The notes under the pieces: generated by a model
What the model saw: only the letters and a program-made list of their open reading frames with translations
Database searches by the model: none
Told to the model about the DNA's origin: nothing
Assembly (NCBI GenBank): GCA_009668925.1
Contig: SBEK01000030.1
Coordinates: forward strand, 4,636-26,921
Length of the DNA: 22,286 nucleotides
Direction of reading: 5' to 3'
DNA from: Deltaproteobacteria bacterium
GTDB lineage: Bacteria > Desulfobacterota > Syntrophia > Syntrophales > Smithellaceae
Shown here: in pieces, positions 1 through 5,449 of the stretch
Layout: every line of letters starts with the position of its first letter
How positions within the stretch are numbered: the stretch's first letter is position 1
Position numbers and translations under genes: made by a program

Positions 1-156
1 AATACGGCAGGCGGATTCCGGACAAGACTCATCTATCTGATCGTCACGGTCGTCGCGGGAATGACGGTGTTTTTCACGAGCGCCTACCTCACCAAAAGCC
101 CGGAAATGCATGCATTCATCGGAATTGCAAAAAGAAGACTGCAAAGCAGATCCTGA
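1..156 (+). CDS. C-terminal end of a membrane protein, possibly MurJ-like lipid flippase (partial)
   Basis: An open frame runs from the first base to a TGA at 154-156 and gives 51 residues; the 5' part lies outside the window. The fragment has one hydrophobic segment (LIYLIVTVVAGMTVFFTSAYL), then PEMHAFIGIAKRRL and a basic tail. A last transmembrane helix followed by a short amphipathic 'pE...l..lkrrl' tail is how MurJ/MviN-type lipid II flippases usually end. This is a resemblance only, because no diagnostic motif lies in this part. It could be another polytopic inner-membrane protein. It is co-directional with serS but separated from it by about 360 bases. Confidence 0.5.
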   Translation, partial: NTAGGFRTRLIYLIVTVVAGMTVFFTSAYLTKSPEMHAFIGIAKRRLQSRS

Positions 157-347
157 AGGAGCCTTCCCGGGAAGACTGCCGCCAAAAGGGATGGATCCGG
201 GGCAGGGCTGCGCGGTTTCCTGCTCATGACTTTTCCCTCTCTGGTCATCCGGTCCTCATACAGGTCCGGTCCGGCCGGGGTCTTTTCCTGATGCGAAGGA
301 TCTCCGAGCATCTCTCATAGCCGCTCGGGACGTTTCCGTACCGTCGC

Positions 348-382
348 GGGCCGGCGATCATCCGACCGCCCCGCGCCGGCCC
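348..382 (+). terminator. GC-rich inverted repeat, possible terminator
   Basis: GGGCCGGCG (348-356) and CGCCGGCCC (374-382) are perfect 9-bp inverted repeats with a 17-base loop. They are followed after four bases by a short TTTT run. The stem is strong but the T run is short and displaced, and it lies about 190 bases beyond the upstream stop codon. Termination of the upstream gene is therefore only a possibility. Confidence 0.35.
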
Positions 383-440
383 CGGATTTTCGCCGCTCCC
401 TGTGTGCGGCCATTTGGTCCGCCCCGAATGGACAAAAATA

Positions 441-469
441 TTGACTTTAACGGGTCAAAATGCTACGTG
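441..469 (+). promoter_or_regulatory. Candidate promoter for serS
   Basis: TTGACT (441-446) is a good -35 box. A 17-base spacer leads to TACGTG (464-469), preceded by TG (461-462) as in an extended -10. The -10 itself is poor. TTGAC (441-445) is also mirrored by GTCAA (454-458), an inverted repeat overlapping the -35. This is the best candidate in the spacer, but it is weak. Confidence 0.3.
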
Positions 470-475
470 AGGTCA

Positions 476-497
476 CCCTTGCGATGAACCGCAAGGG
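476..497 (+). promoter_or_regulatory. Leader hairpin just upstream of the serS start
   Basis: CCCTTGCG (476-483) and CGCAAGGG (490-497) form a perfect 8-bp stem with a 6-base loop. It ends 19 bases before the serS ATG and right in front of the purine-rich ribosome binding stretch (AAGG at 503-506). It has no T run, so it is not a simple terminator. It could affect translation start or RNA stability. Confidence 0.45.
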
Positions 498-516
498 AAG
501 ATAAGGATTTGGAATT

Positions 517-1791
517 ATGTTGGATCTTAAATACTTAAGGCAGAATATCGACCTCGTTCGGCAGAAGATGAATGAGCGGGGCATGAAAATTGATTTTGAC
601 CATTTCGTTGATCTGGAAGCAAAAAGACGCGACATGCTGCAGGCCGTAGAAGCGCTGCGTAATGAACGCAACAGCGTTTCCAAGCAGGTCGGCGAACTGA
701 AAAAGAAAAAGGAAGACGCCTCCGCGCTCATCGCGAAAATGGGCGACGTAGCGGCAAAGATAAAGGAATACGACGAAGTTCTGAAAACCACGGAAGAAGA
801 ACTGAACGCCTTCGTCATGGTTGTGCCGAACATTCAGCACGAATCCGTGCCCAAAGGCAATGGCTCCGAGGATAACACGGTGGTGCGGACCTGGGGCGAA
901 ATACCCGTTTTCGATTTTGAGCCCAAACAGCATTTCGATCTCGGCGAAAGCCTGAACATTCTCGATTTCGCCCGCGGCGCCAAAATCACCGGCGCGCGTT
1001 TTACGCTGTACCGCGGCGCGGGCGCTCAGCTAGAGCGGGCCATCACCAACTTCATGCTGGATCTGCACACGGGAAACCACGGTTACACGGAAGTCTTTAC
1101 GCCTTTCATGGTCAATGCCGAAAGCATGACCGGAACAGGCCAGCTGCCCAAATTCAAGGAAGATCTCTTCAAGATTGAAGGGATGGAATATTACCTGATT
1201 CCGACGGCGGAAGTACCCGTTACGAATATTTTCCGCGACGAAATTCTGGAAGAAGAAAAACTGCCGGTTTATTTTGTGGCTTATTCAGCCTGTTTCCGCG
1301 CGGAAGCGGGTTCCTACGGGAAGGACACGCGAGGACTCATCCGCCAGCATCAGTTTAACAAAGTGGAAATGGTGAAATTCTCCAAACCGGAGACGTCCTA
1401 TGACGAGCTGGAAAAGCTGACCGCCAACGCGGAAGAAGTGCTCAAGAGGCTGGGCATTCCGTTTAGGACCGTTTGCCTGTGCACGGCCGATCTGGGTTTT
1501 TCTTCGGCCAAAACCTACGATGTGGAAGCCTGGCTCCCGGGACAGAACACCTATCGGGAAATCTCGTCGTGCAGCAACTTTGAAGATTTCCAGGCCAGGC
1601 GCGCGGCCATTCGGTTTCGCCGGAAAGAAACGGGCAAAGTGGAACTTGTCCACACACTGAACGGCTCCGGCCTCGCCGTCGGCAGAACGGTCGTGGCCGT
1701 TATGGAAAATTATCAGCAGGCGGACGGCAGCATCATCATCCCCGAAGCCCTGCGTCCTTATATGAGAGGTCTCGAAAGAATCACTCTTTAA
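517..1791 (+). CDS. serS: Seryl-tRNA synthetase
   Basis: A class II aminoacyl-tRNA synthetase that charges tRNA-Ser (and tRNA-Sec where present) with serine in the cytoplasm. The 424-residue length is normal for bacterial SerRS. The N-terminal ~100 residues are charged and helical, the long antiparallel coiled-coil arm that grips the long variable arm of tRNA-Ser. Class II motif 2 is clear at about residues 261-281 ([20 protein letters not shown]). Motif 3 is at about 382-400 ([18 protein letters not shown]). TAEVP, the serine-binding region, precedes motif 2. The ATG at 517 fits the usual MLDLKYLR start and has a modest upstream AAGG. Two tRNA-Ser genes follow within 185 bases. Identification is secure. 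Confidence 0.97.
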   Translation: MLDLKYLRQNIDLVRQKMNERGMKIDFDHFVDLEAKRRDMLQAVEALRNERNSVSKQVGELKKKKEDASALIAKMGDVAAKIKEYDEVLKTTEEELNAFVMVVPNIQHESVPKGNGSEDNTVVRTWGEIPVFDFEPKQHFDLGESLNILDFARGAKITGARFTLYRGAGAQLERAITNFMLDLHTGNHGYTEVFTPFMVNAESMTGTGQLPKFKEDLFKIEGMEYYLIPTAEVPVTNIFRDEILEEEKLPVYFVAYSACFRAEAGSYGKDTRGLIRQHQFNKVEMVKFSKPETSYDELEKLTANAEEVLKRLGIPFRTVCLCTADLGFSSAKTYDVEAWLPGQNTYREISSCSNFEDFQARRAAIRFRRKETGKVELVHTLNGSGLAVGRTVVAVMENYQQADGSIIIPEALRPYMRGLERITL

Positions 1792-1820
1792 GAAATTTTC
1801 CAAAGGATGATTAATACTCT

Positions 1821-1906
1821 GGAGGGATGGCCGAGTGGTCGATGGCGGCGGTCTTGAAAACCGTTGACCGAAAGGTTCGCGGGTTCGAATCCTGCTCCCT
1901 CCGCCA
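1821..1906 (+). tRNA. tRNA-Ser (anticodon UGA)
   Basis: The acceptor strands GGAGGGA (1821-1827) and TCCCTCC (1896-1902) pair perfectly, followed by discriminator G1903 and an encoded CCA (1904-1906). The anticodon stem GCGGT/ACCGT closes the loop CTTGAAA with anticodon TGA at 1855-1857, which reads UCA and other UCN codons. The T arm has GGTTCGAAT. The long variable arm (TTGACCGAAAGGTTCG region) is the class II feature expected of tRNA-Ser. It starts 29 bases after the serS stop. Confidence 0.97.
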
Positions 1907-1974
1907 AATAATGTAATGGACGTCTTGAATCTTTGGACGTCTTGTTGTAAGCACATAGGCCTGAATAAAACAGC

Positions 1975-2069
1975 GGAGAGATGGCTGAGTGGCCGAAAGC
2001 GATCGCCTGCTAAGCGATTGTACGCCCTTTAAAGGTGTACCGCGGGTTCAAATCCCGCTCTCTCCGCCA
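1975..2069 (+). tRNA. tRNA-Ser (anticodon GCU)
   Basis: The acceptor strands GGAGAGA (1975-1981) and TCTCTCC (2059-2065) pair perfectly, with discriminator G2066 and an encoded CCA (2067-2069). The anticodon stem ATCGC/GCGAT closes the loop CTGCTAA with anticodon GCT at 2009-2011, which reads AGC/AGU. The variable arm is long (TGTACGCCCTTTAAAGGTGTAC folds as a hairpin). It lies 68 bases after the UGA isoacceptor. Both probably share a transcript with each other and perhaps with serS, because I see no strong promoter between them. Confidence 0.97.
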
Positions 2070-2084
2070 GTTTTACAATTCTTA

Positions 2085-2206
2085 ACCTTGTCCTGAAACA
2101 ATGGGTTTGGCCGCGTAGCGGACACCCGGCATCTAACCCGAAGGTCACACGTGCCGGACAAATCCCGCTCTCTTAGCCAATTTTAATACCGGCTTCCTTG
2201 TCTTCA
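2085..2206 (+). pseudogene. Decayed tRNA-like copy downstream of tRNA-Ser(GCU)
   Basis: Bases 2159-2185 repeat the 3' end of tRNA-Ser(GCU) and its flank (2049-2075) with 3 differences in 27, including CAAATCCCGCTCTCT and GCCA. The match resumes with CCTTGTC ten bases further on in both copies, so a segment of about 48 bases is duplicated with a 110-base period. The stretch before it (2110-2158) also looks tRNA-like: a CATCTAA loop closed by CGG/CCG, then GAAGGTCACACGT. The acceptor stem no longer pairs, position 33 is not U and the T stem does not form, so I do not call a functional tRNA. It is either a broken third tRNA gene or an attachment-site-like remnant. Confidence 0.45.
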
Positions 2207-2420
2207 TTCTTCCAAACGATCTTCTACAATGCTGAACAAACGATTCAAGCCGGCGGGTGTTGCAATCCGTCCGGCGAACAAGATGGGAAACGCAGGGAAC
2301 GGTCGCGTGGTCTTTAGGTCATTTAAACCGTTCCCCACAAGTTGTTGAGGATGTCCGCGAACCCGGCTCACACCCCGGAAGCTGCGCCCGCAAAGGCAGT
2401 GGTCAACCCGGAAGCAGCCG
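2207..2420. other. Non-coding spacer with a dispersed repeat
   Basis: No gene is supported here. Short frames on the plus strand show no family pattern. The block 2280-2341 is a reverse-orientation copy of a repeat also present at 5087-5151. CCCGGAAGC occurs twice in direct orientation around 2376-2420. No terminator with a T run is obvious for either flanking unit. Confidence 0.5.
2280..2341 (-). repeat. Dispersed repeat, copy 1 (reverse orientation)
   Basis: Read on the minus strand, this block matches 5087-5151 over about 62 bases, with roughly ten to fifteen differences and a few single-base gaps. The longest shared run is CACGCGACCGTTCCCT. The flanks of the two copies do not match. It is non-coding and of unknown type. 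Confidence 0.6.
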
Positions 2421-2882
2421 CTATTTCCGTTCCAGCATTTCGCCTAAAACAAGCGCCGTCTCGCCGACGATGCGAATGCAGGTTTTTACCTTGTCGCCGG
2501 AATAAAAGGCCTTGACCTCGCTGCGGCTAAGCCAGTTGACCTGCGCAATATCGCGGCAGGAGATAGTCCCGTCCCGTTGGACAATTTCGTCGCGAAACCG
2601 CCGAACCAACTCTTCGGCATCCGCCCACATTTTCGGATTTTCCTTTTCAGCGGCGTTTGCGCGGCTGTAGCGCAGCCCGATCACCGCGAGGGCTCCCACC
2701 AGCGCACCGCAGACTTCTCCGTTGCCTCCCAGTCCGCCGCCAAAAGCGCCCATCGCCCGGATCACGTCATCGTTTCCGCGGCCGAGCTTTTCCTGACCTG
2801 CGGCGGCAACCGCCTGGCTGCAATGAAACCGGTCAACGGCCATCATGGCCATGGCTTTTTTTCTCATTTCCCGGGGCGTCAT
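2421..2882 (-). CDS. C_GCAxxG_C_C family protein (probable redox or metal-binding)
   Basis: A 153-residue protein with the cysteine layout of the C_GCAxxG_C_C family. C21 is in the FHCSQAV helix, C58 in the glycine-rich GGGLGGNGEVCGALVGA segment, C109 in GTISCRD and C135 in VKTCIRIVGE. These four spaced cysteines are the family's hallmark; members are thought to be redox-active or cofactor-binding, but the reaction is not known. No signal peptide is visible. The start at 2882 has AAGGA at good spacing and follows the stop of the upstream dehydrogenase by 16 bases, so the two are almost certainly cotranscribed. The exact partner reaction cannot be told from the sequence. Confidence 0.8.
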   Translation of the reverse strand: MTPREMRKKAMAMMAVDRFHCSQAVAAAGQEKLGRGNDDVIRAMGAFGGGLGGNGEVCGALVGALAVIGLRYSRANAAEKENPKMWADAEELVRRFRDEIVQRDGTISCRDIAQVNWLSRSEVKAFYSGDKVKTCIRIVGETALVLGEMLERK

Positions 2883-2898
2883 CGGCGGTGTCCTTTTC

Positions 2899-3663
2899 TT
2901 AAGGCTGCGGCGTCAGATCTTTGATATAAAGGCGATTCCAGGTCGGGCTGATAATGAGCTCATTGATGCAGACCGTCTTGGGCAGGCGGGCCAGAAAGAG
3001 GACCGCTTCCCCCACATCTTCGGACCGGAGCATTTTCGCCTTGACTTCATCGGAAAGCTGATCCGGCCGGCGGTCCATGATCGGCGTCCAGACTTCACCG
3101 GGACAGAGCGCACAGGCGCGGATCCCGTTTATACATTCTTCCATATTAAGGCTCGCGTTCATGGCCATGAGTCCGAACTTGGCCGCGCTGTAAGCCGGCC
3201 CGGTCAGATGGGAATAAAATCGCCCAGCCCAGGAAGAGACATTGATAATCAAGCCGTCTTGTTGAGCACGCATTGCGGGAAGAACGGCGCGGGCGCAATA
3301 AAACGCGCCGTTTAAGTCAACGTCGATTACTTCTTTCCATTTTTCCGGCGTCACTTTTGCCCAATGGCGCTCGGCCACGTTGGTGCCCGCATTATTGACC
3401 AGAACATCCAGCCGGCCATACTGCTTGGCGACCCGGTCCGCCACGGCGTCGACGGAGGCGGGATCGGAAACGTCGAGTATTTCAATCGCCGCCTTGGCGC
3501 CTGTCCGGCCCACCAGTTCGGCCGTTTTCTCCAGCACGCTCATTCTGCGCCCCGAAAGCACCACCTGGGCGCCTTCCCGCGCGAGGGCAACCGCGGCAGC
3601 CTGGCCGATCCCCGTTCCCGCACCCGTGATCCAGCAAACTTTGTTTTTCAAAGACTCCAGCAT
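2899..3663 (-). CDS. Short-chain dehydrogenase/reductase (SDR), classical type
   Basis: A 254-residue NAD(P)-dependent oxidoreductase of the classical SDR family. The cofactor-binding motif TGAGTGIG is at residues 13-20 and LDVSDP at 63-68. NNAG is at 90-93. The catalytic set is N117, S143/S144, Y158 and K162 (YSAAK). Basic R39/R40 after the second strand (SGRR) hint at NADP(H) over NAD(H), but this is an inference. The substrate is unknown: the C-terminal region does not match FabG closely, and many SDRs act on alcohols, ketones or acyl chains. A strong AGGAGG lies five bases before the ATG, and a good promoter sits about 50 bases upstream. It is first in a two-gene operon with the C_GCAxxG_C_C protein. 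Confidence 0.92.
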   Translation of the reverse strand: MLESLKNKVCWITGAGTGIGQAAAVALAREGAQVVLSGRRMSVLEKTAELVGRTGAKAAIEILDVSDPASVDAVADRVAKQYGRLDVLVNNAGTNVAERHWAKVTPEKWKEVIDVDLNGAFYCARAVLPAMRAQQDGLIINVSSWAGRFYSHLTGPAYSAAKFGLMAMNASLNMEECINGIRACALCPGEVWTPIMDRRPDQLSDEVKAKMLRSEDVGEAVLFLARLPKTVCINELIISPTWNRLYIKDLTPQP

Positions 3664-3714
3664 AAAACCTCCTTTGGCATCATGGAGTAAATCACCATAA
3701 AGTTGTTTTGAAGT

Positions 3715-3742
3715 TTGATAACACGACCGGAAGATTTGTCAA
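3715..3742 (-). promoter_or_regulatory. Sigma-70-type promoter of the SDR operon
   Basis: On the minus strand, a perfect TTGACA (-35, 3742-3737) is followed by 16 bases and TATCAA (-10, 3720-3715). TG sits one base before the -10, giving an extended -10. Transcription would start about 45 bases before the SDR ATG. This is the cleanest promoter in the window. Confidence 0.55.
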
Positions 3743-3880
3743 GAATTTATCGGCACGTTTCCAGCACGGCGGCGGGAGTGGCCGGGACAATAAGCATTTT
3801 TCATCAGAATGATTGGGCGCTTCTGTATATGGCATTCTCTCCGGCAGCTTACGACGCGGGCCGTTGATTCCGTTTGCGCA

Positions 3881-4912
3881 TCAGACGTTGAAGCGGAAGG
3901 TGATGATATCGCCGTCCTGGACGATGTACTCTTTGCCTTCCAGGCGCAGGCGTCCGGCGGATTTGACCTGGGCGGCGGAGCCGCCATGGAATATAAAGTC
4001 ATCAAAGGACATGACTTCGGCTTTGATAAAGCCCCGTTCGAAGTCGTTGTGAATGGCGCCGGCGGCCTTGGGGGCTTTCGTCTCGGCGGGAATCACCCAT
4101 GCCTTCACTTCGTCTTCCCCGACGGTGAAGAAGGAGATGCGGCCCAAGAGTGAAAAAGCACCGCGGATGATGCGGCCGAACGCCGGCTCGGCAATACCCA
4201 TAGAGGATAAGAATTCTTTCTGATCGGCGGCATCCAGCCCCGCCAGCTCCGCCTCGATCTTGCAGCAGATTCCCATGACCGGCTCCGCGAGGTTCGCCGC
4301 TTTGGCAAATTCATCGGCAAAAGACAAATTGTCTTCCGCGACGTTCACGACCACCAGTTCCGGCTTGATCGTCCAGAACGAAAAACTGCGCAGCGTAAAG
4401 ACTTCGGCAGGCGTAAGCCCCGCCGTCCGGAGCGGCTGGCCTGCTTCCAGGCAATCCTTCAATTTCGGCAGCAGATCGTTTTGCGCCGTTTCCTGCGGCG
4501 AGATCGCCTTTTTGGACATTTTGGCGAGCCGTTCCAGTTTTTTTTCAATGATCAGAAGGTCGGAGAGGACCAGTTCATCTTCCAGCTTGCGATAGGCATC
4601 GAGCGAAAGCGAAATATCCGGCAGCGAAAACCCGTCGACCACATGCAGGATTCCGTCCGCACCGGAGAGATTCTGGCGGATAGCCTCCCAGGGGTGTTCG
4701 CCGACGGCGTGGACGTCGGAAAACGGAACTTTGGCCGGAGAGACTTTAACCGGTTTGTAAATTTCGACGAGTTTGTCGAACCGTGCGTCCGGCACGGACG
4801 CCTGGCCCCGCACAACCGTTTCGCCGTGCGACTGGCTCGTTTTCACACCCGTCATGATTTCGAACAACGTGCTCTTCCCGCTTTGGGGAAGACCCAAAAT
4901 ACCCATTTCCAT
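3881..4912 (-). CDS. Divergent YchF-like P-loop protein (TGS/DUF933 domain)
   Basis: A 343-residue protein. The last ~85 residues are an excellent YchF C-terminal TGS domain: FFTVGEDEVKAW, then APKAAGAIHNDFERGFIKAE and EGKEYIVQDGDIITFRFNV. The N-terminal P-loop is GLPQSGKST (residues 7-15), where true YchF has GLPNVGKST. The NVAE motif that gives YchF its ATP preference is kept at 190-193. The switch I segment and the G3 motif (D-[IV]-[AP]-G-L-V-x-G-A) are missing; the matching place reads FSDVHAVGEHPW (residues 64-75), about 17 residues shorter. YchF proteins are ribosome-linked ATPases, but this looks like a specialised paralogue, not the housekeeping copy, so I give no symbol. The first ATG has AAGG nine bases upstream. 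It appears to be a single-gene unit. Confidence 0.85.
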   Translation of the reverse strand: MEMGILGLPQSGKSTLFEIMTGVKTSQSHGETVVRGQASVPDARFDKLVEIYKPVKVSPAKVPFSDVHAVGEHPWEAIRQNLSGADGILHVVDGFSLPDISLSLDAYRKLEDELVLSDLLIIEKKLERLAKMSKKAISPQETAQNDLLPKLKDCLEAGQPLRTAGLTPAEVFTLRSFSFWTIKPELVVVNVAEDNLSFADEFAKAANLAEPVMGICCKIEAELAGLDAADQKEFLSSMGIAEPAFGRIIRGAFSLLGRISFFTVGEDEVKAWVIPAETKAPKAAGAIHNDFERGFIKAEVMSFDDFIFHGGSAAQVKSAGRLRLEGKEYIVQDGDIITFRFNV

Positions 4913-4995
4913 TTTTTACTGCCTTTTCCTTAAAGTGCCTTTACTTAAATATTCCCTGGATTCTTTTTAATCGAAATTGTGTCGCAATTCCCTTC

Positions 4996-5082
4996 GCTGT
5001 CATTTCGACCGGAGGGAGAAATCCATGTTCCAAGCACAGCGAGGGATTTTTAGGATTCCTCACATGCGTTCGGAATGACAGC
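4996..5082. repeat. Palindromic intergenic repeat, copy 1
   Basis: An 87-base unit whose ends, GCTGTCATT (4996-5004) and AATGACAGC (5074-5082), are perfect inverted repeats. The arms continue to pair imperfectly (TTTCGACCGG...GAGAAATCC against GGATTCCTCACATGCGTTCGG), so it can fold into one long hairpin. A related copy lies at 7548-7691. This is a non-coding palindromic repeat of the REP/MITE kind with no transposase. Confidence 0.75.
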
Positions 5083-5086
5083 TTGC

Positions 5087-5151
5087 ATTGCAGGGAAAGG
5101 TTTCGATACCCTGAAGGTCACGCGACCGTTCCCTCCGTTCTCCCGTATCTT
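5087..5151 (+). repeat. Dispersed repeat, copy 2
   Basis: It matches the minus strand of 2280-2341 along its length, with CACGCGACCGTTCCCT identical in both. It begins five bases after the palindromic repeat and ends just before a MITE-like end, so three different repeats are stacked in this spacer. Confidence 0.6.
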
Positions 5152-5154
5152 ACT

Positions 5155-5197
5155 GATTCAATAACGCCGCAAAAGGCTCCGAAGGCAAGGCGCGCAA
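5155..5197 (+). repeat. MITE-like end, partial copy
   Basis: A 43-base block, GATTCAATAACGCCGCAAAA followed by GGCTCCGAAGGCAAGGCGCGCAA. It repeats at 5317-5359 with about six differences. No matching inverted end was found in the following 120 bases, so this copy is partial or has a diverged partner. Confidence 0.65.
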
Positions 5198-5320
5198 ACC
5201 ACCGCCTCTTTTCCGGTAGCTTTCGTAGCCAAAGGAGAACGCGGCGAAAGCAAAGGCACCGCAGGCGTATATGACAATACGTCAAGGATGACTGCGTACC
5301 ACTCCTCTTTACAAAAGATC

Positions 5321-5449
5321 CAATAACACCGCAAAAGGCTCCGGAGGCCAGGCGTGCAAGTCAGCAGAAGTGAGGCGTAATTTTGCATATACCGCAACGA
5401 CTGATGACGCAGCGCAACGCCGCATACGGCGCCTTTTCCGGCGTTATTG
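5321..5449. repeat. MITE-like element with 22-base terminal inverted repeats, abutting dapL
   Basis: The left end is 5321-5342 (begins CAATAACACCGCAAAAGG) and the right end is 5428-5449 (the reverse complement begins CAATAACGCCGGAAAAGG). They are inverted repeats of 22 bases with 3 differences. The 129-base unit has no coding capacity. Its right end contains the last codon and stop codon of dapL (TAA at 5446-5444 on the minus strand), so the element sits on the very end of that gene. Confidence 0.65.

Larger units (their letters stand above)
157..516. other. Non-coding spacer before serS
   Basis: I see no convincing gene in these 360 bases. An antisense frame at 84-311 has low-complexity composition, overlaps the end of the upstream gene and has no family resemblance. 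The spacer does hold a perfect 12-base palindrome (CTTCCCGGGAAG, 163-174), a 9-bp inverted repeat at 348-382, a candidate promoter at 441-469 and a hairpin at 476-497 just before the serS ribosome binding site. Confidence 0.6.
4913..5443. other. Repeat-filled non-coding spacer between dapL and the YchF-like gene
   Basis: These 530 bases hold no credible gene. Short frames on both strands run through repeats and are best ignored. In order, the spacer holds an AT-rich stretch before the YchF-like start, a palindromic element (4996-5082), a dispersed repeat (5087-5151), a partial MITE-like end (5155-5197) with its own tail to about 5316, and a complete MITE-like element (5321-5449) that runs into the dapL stop. 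Confidence 0.75.

Noticed and set aside
84..311. 75-codon minus-strand frame near the left edge
   Set aside because: It overlaps the end of the upstream plus-strand gene in antisense, shows no family resemblance and has no good ribosome binding site.
2110..2179. A functional third tRNA
   Set aside because: The acceptor stem has no 5' partner, the T stem does not pair and position 33 is A in the apparent anticodon loop.
2250..2420. Possible riboswitch in the spacer between the tRNAs and the SDR operon
   Set aside because: GGGAAC and purine-rich boxes suggested one at first, but I could not match any known conserved core, and the segment lies at gene ends, not upstream of a gene.
2257..2505. 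82-codon plus-strand frame in the spacer
   Set aside because: It lies partly antisense to the C_GCAxxG_C_C gene and partly over a dispersed repeat, with arginine/serine-rich shadow-frame composition.
5413..5447. Intrinsic terminator after dapL
   Set aside because: Inverted repeats are present (CGCCG/CGGCG), but there is no T run on the minus strand; they are better explained as the end of the MITE-like element.
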